A stretch of DNA of 64,000 bases from Fulvivirga ulvae (GTDB taxonomy: Bacteria; Bacteroidota; Bacteroidia; Cytophagales; Cyclobacteriaceae): the NCBI RefSeq assembly GCF_021389975.1, contig NZ_CP089981.1:3683501-3747500 (forward strand). Reading direction: 5' to 3'. Under the pieces are notes generated by a model. That model was given only the letters and a program-made list of their open reading frames with translations. It ran no database searches and had not been told where the DNA came from. Shown here one piece after another: positions 51,898 to 61,655 of this stretch; the stretch's first letter is position 1, and each line of letters begins with the position of its first letter. A program made the translations under genes and the position numbers.

Positions 51898-54800
51898 ATG
51901 AAGAAGTTTTTACTACTTGGTTTCATGTTGACGCTTGCATTCACATTTAGTGAATCGTGGGCTCAAGAACGTACCGTATCCGGTAAGGTTACGTCCATCG
52001 ACGATGGCACGGCACTACCCGGAGTAAACGTTGTGCTGAAAGGCACAACAACGGGTACCGTCACCGATATCGACGGTAATTATAAACTTTCGGTCCCTTC
52101 GGGAGAGGGAACATTGGTGTTCTCCTTTATTGGTCTGGCAACCGAGGAAATTGCAATGGGTGCCCGTTCAGTAATTGATGTGCAAATGTCTCAGGACGTT
52201 AAGCAATTATCTGAAGTTGTTGTTACTGCTGTTGGTATTGAGAGACAGGCCAAAGCACTGGGTTATGGCGTTGAGAACGTCAAAGGAGAATCTGTTCAGC
52301 AGGTTTCCGAACCAGACCCATTAAGAGCCTTACAAGGTAAAGTTGCTGGTGTTAATATTTCAGGGTCAAGTGGAGCTCCGGGTAGTGCCACAAGAATTAC
52401 TATACGTGGTAACTCGTCTCTGCTAGGTAATAACCAGCCCTTGTTTGTGGTTGATGGTATACCAATGAATAATAATACCAATGCTGGTTCAAACCAACTT
52501 ACCGGCGGTGGTGCTTATGGCAGCCGTATTCAGGATTTGGATCCTAATAATATTGAATCCATGAACGTACTTAAAGGTGCTGCAGCGGCAGCTCTTTATG
52601 GTACAAGAGCTGCTAACGGTGTAGTTGTTATTACAACAAAGTCAGGTTCTGCAACAGCCACGAAAAAGGGGCTGGAAATTTCATACAGTACTTCATACGC
52701 AATAGAAAAAGTTGCTAACTTACCAGATTACCAAAACACCTATGGAACAGGAACAAACTTTGCTTATAGCCAGGTGAATGGTTCTTGGGGCGCTCCTTTT
52801 ATTGGAGCAAAACCCTATGCTTCTCTGGATAGTATTCCTCATTGGTATAATGGTGTAATTGGATTTGAAGAATTGTGGGGAACAAATGTTCCATATCGTG
52901 CTTATCTTGATAATGTTAAGGATTTCTTTCAAACAGGAAGTCTTTTTGAAAACTCAGTGAGTATTTCTGCGGGTAATGAAAAAGCTGCTCTGACTGCAGT
53001 ATTGTCACGAACTAATCATGATGGTATTGTTCCTGAAGCAAGCTTTGACAGAACCAGTATTAGTATTGGTGGACAGGCACAATTAGACAATGGTTTTAAT
53101 GTTGGTGCAAATTTAAGATACACCAATTCTGTGCAACATTCATTTCAGGGAGGTGCCAACAATGCCATTGGCAATGGATCTGCTTTTGGTAGAACTCTTT
53201 ATTTAGGACGAAACTGGGATTTACATGGACAGCCATACCAAAACCCTCTAAATAACTCTAGCCAATTTTTTATAGCTACTTCTCAAGCGGATAACCCCTT
53301 GTGGTCTGTAGAAAATGCAGGTATTGATTCAAATACGGATAACTTTGGTGCTGCATTTAATATTGGTTATGATATTAAAGACTGGTTGAATGTTTCTTAT
53401 AAAATTGGTCTCAACGGTTATACACAAAGACAAAGCGAATACTTCAGACCAGGGTCTAGAGGTGCAGGAGGTTCTGGACAGATTTTAGATTATGATGTCA
53501 GGTATCAGGAAGTGGAGTCTAACCTGATCGTTTCCGTTACAAAAGATATCAATGAAGATGTTAGTTTTAGAGGTTTAGTCGGTCACAATGTTAACCAAAG
53601 AGTGACTGATGCCCAAGCCTTTCAAGGAACTGGTTATGTAGCATTTGATATAGATGATATCGACAATACTAATGCAGTTGTTCCTTTTGGTGGAGATTTT
53701 GAAAAAAGAAGACTATATGGTGTCTTTGGTGACGTGACCTTTGGTTACAAAGATTATGTGTTTTTGAACTTGACTGGTCGTAATGATTGGAGTTCAACTT
53801 TACCTGAGGATAACAGAAGCTTTTTCTACCCTGCGGCAAGTTTATCTTTTCTTATAACCGATGCACTTGATATCAATTCTAATATTTTAAATTTTGCTAA
53901 AATCAGGGCTTCATATGCCGAAGTCGGATCGGACACAGATCCATACCAAATAGTACCGGTTTATTTAACTAATGCAAATGGTATCACTGCTACCGGTGCA
54001 ACTGCAATGCCGTTTATAGGAACGGCTGGAGCAACTCTTTCAAATACTGCAAGGGATCCCGGGTTAAAGCCTGAAAACACTCAAGAGGTTGAAGTGGGTC
54101 TTAATATGCAATTATTAAACAATAAGGTTGGCATAGATGTCTCAGTATATGAGCGAAATAGTGTTGACCAAATTGTTCCATTGGCAATTCCGTCTGAGAC
54201 TGGCTTTACTTCATTCTATACTAATATTGGTAAAGTGAGTAATAAGGGTATTGAATTAGGTTTAGATCTTACACCTGTTTCTTTAGAGAATGGCTTCACC
54301 TGGAATATATATGGTACATTTACTCATAATAGAAATGTTGTTGAAGAGCTAACTGAAGGTACCGATGAAGTTGTACTAAGAAATACATTTACCGGCTCTA
54401 TTCAGGCTGTTCATATAGTTGGTCAGGAGTATGGTTTGCTTAGAGGGTCAACAGCAGCACGTGATGATGAGGGTAATTTATTAATTGACCCTACAAATGG
54501 TCAATTGATAAGCGATTTAACCCCCGGAATAATTGGTAATCCAAACCCTGATTTCATAGTAGGACTCACTAATACATTTAGATGGAAAGGAATTACTTTA
54601 TCTGCAGTAATTGATTGGAGACAAGGAGGAGATCTGTATTCCGTGACAAATCTATCTATGCTGGGAAGAGGTGTAACAGCAGACACTGAGGATAGGGAGG
54701 TTAACAAAATCATTCCTGGTGTATATGGAAATCCACAAACAGGAGAACCATTACGAGATGAAGGCGGCAACAAAATCCCTAATCAAACTATGATTGAAGT

Positions 54801-55119
54801 TAACTCACTATATTTTGGTAATACCTTTGCAATTAATGGTTTGGAAGAGTTTTCCGTCTGGGATGCTACCGTTATTAGATTAAGAGAAGTAACGTTATCT
54901 TATCAGTTTCCAAAGGCTTTATTAAGTAAAACACCTTTTGGTTCTGCATCTATAGGCTTTACCGGTAGAAATCTTTGGTTTAATGCACCTAATTTCCCTG
55001 AAGCTTCAAACTTTGACCCTGAAGTTAGCACATTCGGAGCCTCTAATGCTCAGGGGTTTGAGTTTACAGCGCAACCTTCAACTAGAAGATACGGAGTTAA
55101 GTTAAGCGTAACCTTTTAA
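51898..55119 (+). CDS. SusC/RagA family TonB-linked outer membrane protein
   Basis: The 1073-residue outer-membrane transporter has a signal peptide (1-22), a CarboxypepD_reg-like domain (about 25-105, VSGKVTSIDDGTALPGVNVVLKGTTTGT), a TonB-linked SusC segment (LSEVVVTAVGI), the plug (about 115-235, PLRALQGKVAGVNI, GNNQPLFVVDGIPM, NVLKGAAAAALYGTRAANGVVVITTKSG) and a barrel ending VKLSVTF. With its SusD partner it forms a pedal-bin complex that imports glycans or peptides. No sigma/anti-sigma gene or glycoside hydrolase is adjacent, so the substrate is unknown. It heads a four-gene operon with the SusD lipoprotein and two further lipoproteins. Confidence 0.94.
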   Translation: MKKFLLLGFMLTLAFTFSESWAQERTVSGKVTSIDDGTALPGVNVVLKGTTTGTVTDIDGNYKLSVPSGEGTLVFSFIGLATEEIAMGARSVIDVQMSQDVKQLSEVVVTAVGIERQAKALGYGVENVKGESVQQVSEPDPLRALQGKVAGVNISGSSGAPGSATRITIRGNSSLLGNNQPLFVVDGIPMNNNTNAGSNQLTGGGAYGSRIQDLDPNNIESMNVLKGAAAAALYGTRAANGVVVITTKSGSATATKKGLEISYSTSYAIEKVANLPDYQNTYGTGTNFAYSQVNGSWGAPFIGAKPYASLDSIPHWYNGVIGFEELWGTNVPYRAYLDNVKDFFQTGSLFENSVSISAGNEKAALTAVLSRTNHDGIVPEASFDRTSISIGGQAQLDNGFNVGANLRYTNSVQHSFQGGANNAIGNGSAFGRTLYLGRNWDLHGQPYQNPLNNSSQFFIATSQADNPLWSVENAGIDSNTDNFGAAFNIGYDIKDWLNVSYKIGLNGYTQRQSEYFRPGSRGAGGSGQILDYDVRYQEVESNLIVSVTKDINEDVSFRGLVGHNVNQRVTDAQAFQGTGYVAFDIDDIDNTNAVVPFGGDFEKRRLYGVFGDVTFGYKDYVFLNLTGRNDWSSTLPEDNRSFFYPAASLSFLITDALDINSNILNFAKIRASYAEVGSDTDPYQIVPVYLTNANGITATGATAMPFIGTAGATLSNTARDPGLKPENTQEVEVGLNMQLLNNKVGIDVSVYERNSVDQIVPLAIPSETGFTSFYTNIGKVSNKGIELGLDLTPVSLENGFTWNIYGTFTHNRNVVEELTEGTDEVVLRNTFTGSIQAVHIVGQEYGLLRGSTAARDDEGNLLIDPTNGQLISDLTPGIIGNPNPDFIVGLTNTFRWKGITLSAVIDWRQGGDLYSVTNLSMLGRGVTADTEDREVNKIIPGVYGNPQTGEPLRDEGGNKIPNQTMIEVNSLYFGNTFAINGLEEFSVWDATVIRLREVTLSYQFPKALLSKTPFGSASIGFTGRNLWFNAPNFPEASNFDPEVSTFGASNAQGFEFTAQPSTRRYGVKLSVTF

Positions 55120-55130
55120 AGAAAATTCTA

Positions 55131-56765
55131 ATGAAAAAACATATATATATATATAGATTAATGACAGTGTTGCTTTCAGCATTGTTATTGATGGGATGTG
55201 AAAAAGACTTTTTGGATATCAATGAGGATCCGAATAACCCTACAAGTGTTCCTGTTAGTCAGCTTCTTTCATCTGCTCAGGTGAACATGGCAGAATGCTT
55301 TGGAAATGGAACAGATGGGCTCAGTGGTCATGCGGGAACCGTTATGCATCATTATGTCCAAAGAGGAGCGATAAATGATTATGGTTTAACAGGAGGGGAT
55401 TTCCCTATTGTAATTTCATGGACTAGTTTATATGCTGGAGCTCTGACAGACCTAAATATTGTTATTGAACAAGGTACAGAGGAAGAAAGATGGGCAAATG
55501 TAGGTGTGGCTCAAATATTAAAAGCTTACATACTTGCAACTATGGTTGATGTGTGGGGAGATATACCTTTTTCAGAGGCTAACTTAGGTTCTGATAATAT
55601 TGCTCCTGCTTATGATGATGGTGCTTCTGTTTATGCGGCTTTATTTCCCATGATAGATGAGGGAGTTGCAAATATTAATAAAGGAGGAACTCCTAACGGT
55701 GATTTATTTTCAACGAACTGGATTCAGGTTGCTAATAGCTTGAAATTAAAGTTGTATAATAATGTCCGATTGATACAGGATGTAAGTACAGAGGTGAATA
55801 GCTTAATTACAGCAGATAATTTCTTGGCAAACGATGGAAGTAATGATTTGGAATTGGACTACGGTTCGTCGTTTGCTCCTGAAAACAGAAACCCTGGCTA
55901 TGTGCAAGAGTGGTCAGCTGGAGGGTCTTTCTTCTATATAGATCCATATTTCTTTGAAATAATGAGAGGGCAGGATACGTTCGGACACGGAGGTATAAAT
56001 TTTGGTGTACAAGATCCTAGAATACCATACTATTTCTTTAATCAATTGCCCTCAGGTTCTGACGATGGAGATGCGGAAAATCCTTGTGCTTACTGTCCTT
56101 CTGATGCAGGGACCTCTTTTTTATCCATTTATTCATACTCTTTTAATATTGACCCGAACGAGGGGTTTGATCAGGGAAGAAGTCAAACAATTGCAGGTTT
56201 ATATCCTCTAGGAGGCAGATATGATGATGGAGAGGGTGGAATTGCATCTAATGCTTCAACCTTATTAGACGGGCAGGTCAGTGGAAACCCAACTATTCCG
56301 CAGCGTTTGCTTAACTATTATGAAACTCTTTATATCAGAGCGGAATTAGCGGAAGCAGGAGTAACCTCAGAGGATGCTAGAACCCTTTTGGCTGATGCCA
56401 TAGATGCTTCATTTGCAAAAGTAAATGAGTATGCTGCCATTGCAGGAGCTCCTGCAATTTCTGATGCAGACAGAGACGCTTATAAAGGGGCAGTGTTGGC
56501 TTCATATGATTCAGGAGATGGAATGGAAGTTATAATGACCCAAAAGTGGATAGCCAGTTATGGTAATTCTTTGACGTCGTATGCTGATTACAGAAGAACA
56601 GGTTTCCCCAGGTTGCATAATGGTAATACTGATGCTTTATCTGTTACAGTTCAAACAAGGGATTTTCCTGTTTCTTTTCCATATGATACAGACAATCTTG
56701 CTTTGAATCCCAATTCGCCTTCTCAAAGAATTATAGCTTTGGATAAAGTTTTCTGGGATAATTAA
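55131..56765 (+). CDS. SusD/RagB family lipoprotein
   Basis: The 544-residue lipoprotein carries a lipobox LLMGC (Cys about 23) and the typical SusD start EKDFLDINEDPNNPTSVP, followed by the helical TPR-like scaffold and a C-terminal starch-binding-like part ending in ALNPNSPSQRIIALDKVFWDN. It lies on the cell surface and caps the SusC barrel, presenting the substrate. The first codons, in the A/T-rich leader, encode several Ile/Tyr residues (MKKHIYIYR). It starts 11 bases after the susC stop. Confidence 0.92.
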   Translation: MKKHIYIYRLMTVLLSALLLMGCEKDFLDINEDPNNPTSVPVSQLLSSAQVNMAECFGNGTDGLSGHAGTVMHHYVQRGAINDYGLTGGDFPIVISWTSLYAGALTDLNIVIEQGTEEERWANVGVAQILKAYILATMVDVWGDIPFSEANLGSDNIAPAYDDGASVYAALFPMIDEGVANINKGGTPNGDLFSTNWIQVANSLKLKLYNNVRLIQDVSTEVNSLITADNFLANDGSNDLELDYGSSFAPENRNPGYVQEWSAGGSFFYIDPYFFEIMRGQDTFGHGGINFGVQDPRIPYYFFNQLPSGSDDGDAENPCAYCPSDAGTSFLSIYSYSFNIDPNEGFDQGRSQTIAGLYPLGGRYDDGEGGIASNASTLLDGQVSGNPTIPQRLLNYYETLYIRAELAEAGVTSEDARTLLADAIDASFAKVNEYAAIAGAPAISDADRDAYKGAVLASYDSGDGMEVIMTQKWIASYGNSLTSYADYRRTGFPRLHNGNTDALSVTVQTRDFPVSFPYDTDNLALNPNSPSQRIIALDKVFWDN

Positions 56766-56785
56766 TTAATATTAACAATAGAGAC

Positions 56786-57721
56786 ATGAAGAATTTATAT
56801 AAGTATATATGCATAATAGTTGTTGCCTTCATTTTTACAGCCTGTGAGGATGAGGACACACTTAGGATACCCAAAGATTTTGGAGAAGGTCCTAATGTGA
56901 GGATCAACGTAGATCCGGAAAATTCTTTTATTAATATAGGAGATATAAATAATACTAAAATAGCCTATGATCTATTTTCTGAGAGCAAGAACTTGAGGAC
57001 TATAGAATTACAGGTTATTTATAGTACAGGAGGAACTCCTGTGGATACAACCGTAGTTAAAACCTATACGCAAGCTGATATTGATGCTGCCAATGGCGCA
57101 TTAATAGGAGAATCTGTTACTTCTCAGGATTTGGCAACGGCATTTGGTATTGATTTAGCAGATATTGCAGGTGGTGATGCCTTTGTTTTTAACAACTTTA
57201 CTACTCTGGATAATGGTATAGTTTATCCGAGTGAAACTGTGGATGGTAATCTTAATGTTACTCCTAACATAGTTAACTCTTCAAATACTTCTAGTTTTAC
57301 CAGTACATTTACTGCATACGCCGGATGTCCGTCTCCAGTTGATGAAATTGAGGGTGTTTATACAGCTTCAATAGTAACCTATAATTCAGCTGGTAATCCT
57401 CCGTTTGGCTTGCCAACAACTAGTACAAGAGAAGATGTAACAATCACATGGGTGGGACCCGAACCGTTCCGCTATAGAGTATCTAGCCACGATGCTGGCT
57501 GGTGGGGCAGACCGGATATTACGGCAACTGAAGGTGGTCCTGCAGATTTCTTTGATATTTGCGGAGCTATTATTATGCAACCTGTAGGGTCGTTTGGGTT
57601 TGGTGGAGCTGTTGATGATGGTGGAGGAACTTATAACTCTACTACAGGTGTCATCACCATGAATTGGTATAATAGCTTTAATGACATTTATGGAGATGTA
57701 ACATATACTCCTCAGGATTAA
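56786..57721 (+). CDS. SusCD-associated lipoprotein 1
   Basis: The 311-residue lipoprotein (lipobox FTAC, Cys about 20) follows the SusD gene by 20 bases. The first ~170 residues are a beta-rich region; the last ~130 begin GCPSPVDEIEGVYTA and end with TYNSTTGVITMNWYNSFNDIYGDVTYTPQ. That C-terminal module resembles the end of the next protein (DSGTGVITYSWENSFGDVATTVLTPQ), so both probably carry the same small beta domain. No known family is recognised. A surface glycan- or peptide-binding role beside SusCD is likely by position only. Confidence 0.75.
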   Translation: MKNLYKYICIIVVAFIFTACEDEDTLRIPKDFGEGPNVRINVDPENSFINIGDINNTKIAYDLFSESKNLRTIELQVIYSTGGTPVDTTVVKTYTQADIDAANGALIGESVTSQDLATAFGIDLADIAGGDAFVFNNFTTLDNGIVYPSETVDGNLNVTPNIVNSSNTSSFTSTFTAYAGCPSPVDEIEGVYTASIVTYNSAGNPPFGLPTTSTREDVTITWVGPEPFRYRVSSHDAGWWGRPDITATEGGPADFFDICGAIIMQPVGSFGFGGAVDDGGGTYNSTTGVITMNWYNSFNDIYGDVTYTPQD

Positions 57722-57752
57722 AGTTGTGATTTTATACATTAAAAGATATATT

Positions 57753-59198
57753 ATGAAGAATTTATTTTTATACACACTGGGTTTGATCCTTATGCTAGCT
57801 TCTTGTGTAGATGACTACGAAGATGCAAACCCGCCAAGGTTACTTGATGCACCTGCACTTACGGCAACGCAAAGTGCGGATACAATAACAGGAGGAGAAA
57901 CAGTAAAATTCACATTGGTGGTGTCGGATGCGCCAGCTGGTATAGATTCTATAAGTGTTAGCGGACCCTCTGATGAGTCTATCTTTACTAGTAATATTAC
58001 TAGCCTTAGAGGGCAAACAGCAGGTACTGTCGAGGTTACATATACAGCTCCTTACGATGCAATAGGTGAATATGAAGTTACGGTTTCTGTTTGGGATGAT
58101 CAGCTTGATAATAAGGGGAAAGATGCAAGTAAACGTTTTGATGAGGTATTCACGTTGGTTGGGGAATACGCGTTTGATGCCCCTTCTTTTACCGTTACCA
58201 TGGGAGCGGATACGGTGCTTCATAATGATTCAACCAGTGTGACAATCACTGTCACAAGCGCACCAGCAGGAATTGGTCAAGTCTTAGCCTTTGTAGACAA
58301 AGGGACTATTTCCCTATCTGAAGAAGATTTGGCAAATGCTGCGGGGCAAGAATCTGCTACTATTAATGGAATGTATTACGCTCCTGAAGAAGAAGTGGGT
58401 GTTGCTGAGGTACTTGTGAGGGTTACAGATGTGCTTCAAGATAGGAGTACCGAGGTTACTGAAGAAGTAGTAATTGATTACATTTGTGATGCACCTGACT
58501 TTACTATCGATATAGATGAATTCGCAACTACTCTTGGAGGAGAAATTGATTTTAATTTAGAGGTTAATAGTACCACTGAATGTGATATTGAATCCATAGT
58601 ATTAACGACGGAAGATGATAGTGGCGATGAGTTGGGAGAGCTAACTTATGAGCAAAGTGCTTTAGACTCTTTAATTGAGGGTACGTTATCTTCAATTCCA
58701 GTTACATTTGAGGCGCCTAATTCAAAAAGAGGTGTTGTAGATATCGTTGTAACTGTTACTGATAATGATTTCCATTCTACCGAAAAAAGAGTGCAGGTTA
58801 CAATCATTGGCTGTTCTGCTCCTAATATTTCAGGAACATATGATGCAGTAAGTTCTGGTTCTTCCACTGATGGGTGTCCTGCTAATAATCCTTTAGCAGG
58901 TTTTGCAGGAACAGTTACATTAACTGCTTCAGGTAATGGTAACTATACTATTGACGATGCTTTTGCTGGGGTTTATATAGAATGGTATGGTGTATGCTAT
59001 AATTATACCTTCAAAACACCCGCAACCATTAACTTTTGTACTGAGGCGCAGGGACTGACTTTAGTTACTTTCCTTGATGCTTTTGATGCGACTGTTGTTG
59101 ATACGGGCTCTTCTTATGATTCTGGCACCGGTGTCATAACTTACAGTTGGGAAAATTCTTTTGGTGATGTTGCTACGACTGTTTTAACACCACAATAA
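57753..59198 (+). CDS. SusCD-associated lipoprotein 2, Ig-like repeats
   Basis: The 481-residue lipoprotein (lipobox LASC, Cys about 18) has three related ~100-residue repeats starting APALTATQSADTITGGETVKFTLVVSDAPAGID, APSFTVTMGADTVLHNDSTSVTITVTSAPAGIG and APDFTIDIDEFATTLGGEIDFNLEVNSTTECD, which look Ig-like, and a C-terminal module shared with the preceding lipoprotein (GCSAPNISGTYDAVS to VLTPQ). The start is ATG 57753 (MKNLFLYTL), because an upstream GTG would put a charged stretch before the signal peptide. It ends the operon, with a strong terminator after it. It is a candidate surface substrate-binding protein. Confidence 0.75.
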   Translation: MKNLFLYTLGLILMLASCVDDYEDANPPRLLDAPALTATQSADTITGGETVKFTLVVSDAPAGIDSISVSGPSDESIFTSNITSLRGQTAGTVEVTYTAPYDAIGEYEVTVSVWDDQLDNKGKDASKRFDEVFTLVGEYAFDAPSFTVTMGADTVLHNDSTSVTITVTSAPAGIGQVLAFVDKGTISLSEEDLANAAGQESATINGMYYAPEEEVGVAEVLVRVTDVLQDRSTEVTEEVVIDYICDAPDFTIDIDEFATTLGGEIDFNLEVNSTTECDIESIVLTTEDDSGDELGELTYEQSALDSLIEGTLSSIPVTFEAPNSKRGVVDIVVTVTDNDFHSTEKRVQVTIIGCSAPNISGTYDAVSSGSSTDGCPANNPLAGFAGTVTLTASGNGNYTIDDAFAGVYIEWYGVCYNYTFKTPATINFCTEAQGLTLVTFLDAFDATVVDTGSSYDSGTGVITYSWENSFGDVATTVLTPQ

Positions 59199-59216
59199 GA
59201 GAGTTATGATCGAAAT

Positions 59217-59252
59217 AAAAAGCCGCCTAAGTATTACTTAGGCGGCTTTTTA
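59217..59252 (+). terminator. Strong terminator of the SusCD operon
   Basis: AGCCGCCTAAGTA (59221-59233) pairs with TACTTAGGCGGCT (59235-59247), flanked by A and T runs. Confidence 0.88.
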
Positions 59253-59369
59253 CCTTTTATTTAGTCTGTATGATAATATTGGAAGTAATTGTTTAAATAA
59301 GGTTATTTAAACCAGAGATATGACAAAGACTCCCTGATTCTTTTTATATAAACCAGGGAGTTCTATATG

Positions 59370-60512
59370 CTATTTTTCCAGGGCTGCTTTAAGATCAGAA
59401 ATCAGATCCTCAGCATCTTCAATACCTACACTTAACCTGATTAACGAATCCAATAACCCGATTTTGATTCTTTCCTCTCTTGGAATGCTGGCATGCGTCA
59501 TGGAGGCAGGGTGGTTAACAAGAGACTCTACGCCGCCTAACGATTCCGCAAGGGAAAAATAATGGAAGCTTTCAAGAATTTTAAATGCCTCATCTTTACT
59601 GTCTCCTTTTAGTGTGAAAGAGATCATTCCTCCAAAATCACGCATCTGTTCTTTTGCAATCTGATGGTTAGGGTGATTTTCCAGGCCTGGCCAGTAAAGC
59701 TTATCTACACGTGGATGGTCTTTAAGGAATTCCGCGATCTTACGACCATTTTCCGAATGCCTTTGCATCCTTAAGTGTAAGGTTTTTATACCTCTCAGTA
59801 CGAGAAAGCAGTCTTGTGGTCCCGGGGTTGCTCCGCTGCTATTCTGGATAAAGGCAAGGTCGTCATTTAACTTCTGATCTTTAACTACAAGTGCACCCAT
59901 TACCACATCTGAATGACCACCCAGGTACTTTGTAACAGAGTGCATGATAATGTCTGCCCCAAAGTCCAGCGGGTTTTGCAGGTAAGGCGTAGCAAACGTA
60001 TTGTCAACAGCCAGCAGTATGTTATGTTTTTTTGCTATCTCCGCTGCTCCTTTGATATCGATTATATTCATCATCGGGTTGGTGGGAGTCTCCAGCCAGA
60101 TCAGCTTTGTATTGGTGTTGATATGCTTCTCAATGTCACCGATATTCTCCATTCCTACAAAGTGGAATTTGATACCGTACTTTGAGAATATTTTTGTGAA
60201 TAGCCTATAGGTTCCTCCATAGAGGTCATTGGCAGCCACTACCTCATCACCCGGGTTTAATAATTTTATAACAGCATCAATGGCAGCCAAACCGGAGGAA
60301 AAACATAAGCCGTATTTTCCGTTTTCCAACTCTGCCAGGCTTTTTTGCAAAGCATCGCGTGTTGGGTTTTGTGTTCTAGAATACTCATAGCCTTTGTGAG
60401 CACCGGGAGAGGATTGAACATAAGTGGAGGTTTGATAGACTGGTGTCATAATGGCACCTGTTGTAGGATCCGGCTCAACTCCAGCATGTATGGCTTTGGT
60501 TCCAAATTTCAT
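59370..60512 (-). CDS. metB: Cystathionine gamma-synthase (trans-sulfuration PLP enzyme)
   Basis: The 380-residue enzyme belongs to the Cys/Met metabolism PLP family. It starts MKFGTKAIHAGVEPDPTTGAIMTPVYQTSTY and has the PLP lysine in HSVTKYLGGHSDVVMG, ENGKYGLCFSSGLAAI and RLSVGIEDAEDLISDL. The family includes cystathionine gamma-synthase and gamma-lyase; length and the SVGIED pattern fit synthase best, but the two are hard to separate by eye. A promoter-like ATTG-N18-TATTTTAG lies upstream on the minus strand (60567-60596). Confidence 0.85.
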   Translation of the reverse strand: MKFGTKAIHAGVEPDPTTGAIMTPVYQTSTYVQSSPGAHKGYEYSRTQNPTRDALQKSLAELENGKYGLCFSSGLAAIDAVIKLLNPGDEVVAANDLYGGTYRLFTKIFSKYGIKFHFVGMENIGDIEKHINTNTKLIWLETPTNPMMNIIDIKGAAEIAKKHNILLAVDNTFATPYLQNPLDFGADIIMHSVTKYLGGHSDVVMGALVVKDQKLNDDLAFIQNSSGATPGPQDCFLVLRGIKTLHLRMQRHSENGRKIAEFLKDHPRVDKLYWPGLENHPNHQIAKEQMRDFGGMISFTLKGDSKDEAFKILESFHYFSLAESLGGVESLVNHPASMTHASIPREERIKIGLLDSLIRLSVGIEDAEDLISDLKAALEK

Positions 60513-60645
60513 ATAAATATTGATTTTAGGTTTCTTAGATTAACGTTAAAAACGTGAATTGATCTGCTAAAATAGAGGATTAATAGCACTTGCAATTCCT
60601 ATCCCGATTAAATTTTCGGAATTGTAGAAATGAGAATGAAGATGA

Positions 60646-61029
60646 TTATTTGTTTTGCCAATAGCTCTTTATGTTCTCTTTCCAATTGGCTTTGTCATTA
60701 ATGTAGAGAATTGTATTGATGAGCATTTTGTCTTCGGCGGTAGAATAACCCAGACCTTCCAGTGTCTCACGAATAATGTTATAAAATTCACCCCTGAATG
60801 CGTCTCCTTCTTTATTAGCCAGAGTATGAAGTTCCGCGATGATATCTTCTTTTGATATTTGTTCCTTTTTTGCCTTTGAAGCATCTTCGACGGTAAGAGA
60901 TGTAGCATCCTCAGAGTCAGACTGTATTTTTTCTTTTTTCGGACTTATTTTTTTCGGATCGACAAAGGAAGTGGACTCCTGTTTGAGAAAAGCGTCGATG
61001 TCCTTCAAAGGGTTTTTTCTCTTAGCCAT
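60646..61029 (-). CDS. Small protein coupled to ParA
   Basis: The 127-residue protein has a Lys/Glu/Ser-rich, probably disordered N-terminal half (AKRKNPLKDIDAFLKQESTSFVDPKKISPKKEKI) and an ordered helical C-terminal half (EDIIAELHTLANKEGDAFRGEFYNIIRETLEGLGYSTAEDKMLINTILYIND). It starts two bases after the parA stop codon, so the two are translationally coupled. I recognise no family. A basic disordered N-terminus is typical of ParA ATPase-stimulating partners such as ParB N-termini or McdB, so it may be the cognate activator or adaptor; this is inference. Confidence 0.72.
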   Translation of the reverse strand: MAKRKNPLKDIDAFLKQESTSFVDPKKISPKKEKIQSDSEDATSLTVEDASKAKKEQISKEDIIAELHTLANKEGDAFRGEFYNIIRETLEGLGYSTAEDKMLINTILYINDKANWKENIKSYWQNK

Positions 61030-61031
61030 TT

Positions 61032-61655
61032 TTATAGTTCTTTTATAATTGCCTTAGCTATTTCAAGGTACTCTTTTTCTGCCAAAATTGTGCTAAAATT
61101 GACAAAAAGGTTCTTTTGAGGAACAGCCGTTTCTAATATGAGGGCATCCAGATTGCTCATAGCTTCTTGTATGGTCTTATGCTTTGTAAGGCTGTGTATC
61201 CGGTTGGGGAGTACCATTATCTTTAGTTCCTTGTTTAGCTCTTTTGCTGGAGAGAGGTCAGCCACAGTCTGGTAGGTTACCAAAAGGTCATTTTGAGTTA
61301 GGCTTGTAGGCACTATCACAGCGTCACTTACCAGGCAAAGCTTTTTAATACCCTGATCGGTTGGCTTTCCTGCACTATCTACTACAATATAGTCAAAGTC
61401 GTTCCTGGACTGCAAGCTTTCGATTTCTTCGGCGATCCTGTCATCCTCAGAACCCATAAGCTCAAATAGTGATTTTTCTTTTGCACCAGCTTTGTAGACT
61501 TCCATTTTACGCAAGGTGTTCAAAGTGTAATTTGTGTCCGTTTCTACAAGTGCTATTCGGTGGCCAAGACTATGGAGCATTGTGGATAAATTGATAGCAT
61601 TGGTGGTTTTACCTGTGCCCCCTTTTCGACTGATAAATGATATTACTTTTGTCAT
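61032..61655 (-). CDS. parA: ParA/MinD-type ATPase
   Basis: The 207-residue protein starts MTKVISFISRKGGTGKTTNAINL, a deviant Walker A with the signature Lys11 as well as Lys16, and continues with the ParA pattern ALVETDTNYTLNTL, DYIVVDSAGKPTDQGIKKLCLVSDAVIVPTS and MVLPNRIHS. It lacks the N-terminal helix-turn-helix of plasmid ParA, so it resembles orphan chromosomal ParAs that position cellular cargo. An upstream ATG (61691) would add 12 hydrophobic residues; the ATG at 61655 gives the standard start. The small gene after it is the likely partner. No parS-like repeats are apparent nearby. Confidence 0.85.
   Translation of the reverse strand: MTKVISFISRKGGTGKTTNAINLSTMLHSLGHRIALVETDTNYTLNTLRKMEVYKAGAKEKSLFELMGSEDDRIAEEIESLQSRNDFDYIVVDSAGKPTDQGIKKLCLVSDAVIVPTSLTQNDLLVTYQTVADLSPAKELNKELKIMVLPNRIHSLTKHKTIQEAMSNLDALILETAVPQKNLFVNFSTILAEKEYLEIAKAIIKEL

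Noticed and set aside
57840..58223. 127-residue minus-strand frame opposite the SusCD lipoprotein
   Set aside because: It is Arg/Cys/Ser-rich and wholly antisense to the repeat region of a supported gene.
51898..59198. Polysaccharide utilisation locus with a defined glycan target
   Set aside because: Only SusC, SusD and two binding-type lipoproteins are present. No glycoside hydrolase, lyase, sulfatase or regulator is adjacent, so no substrate can be assigned.
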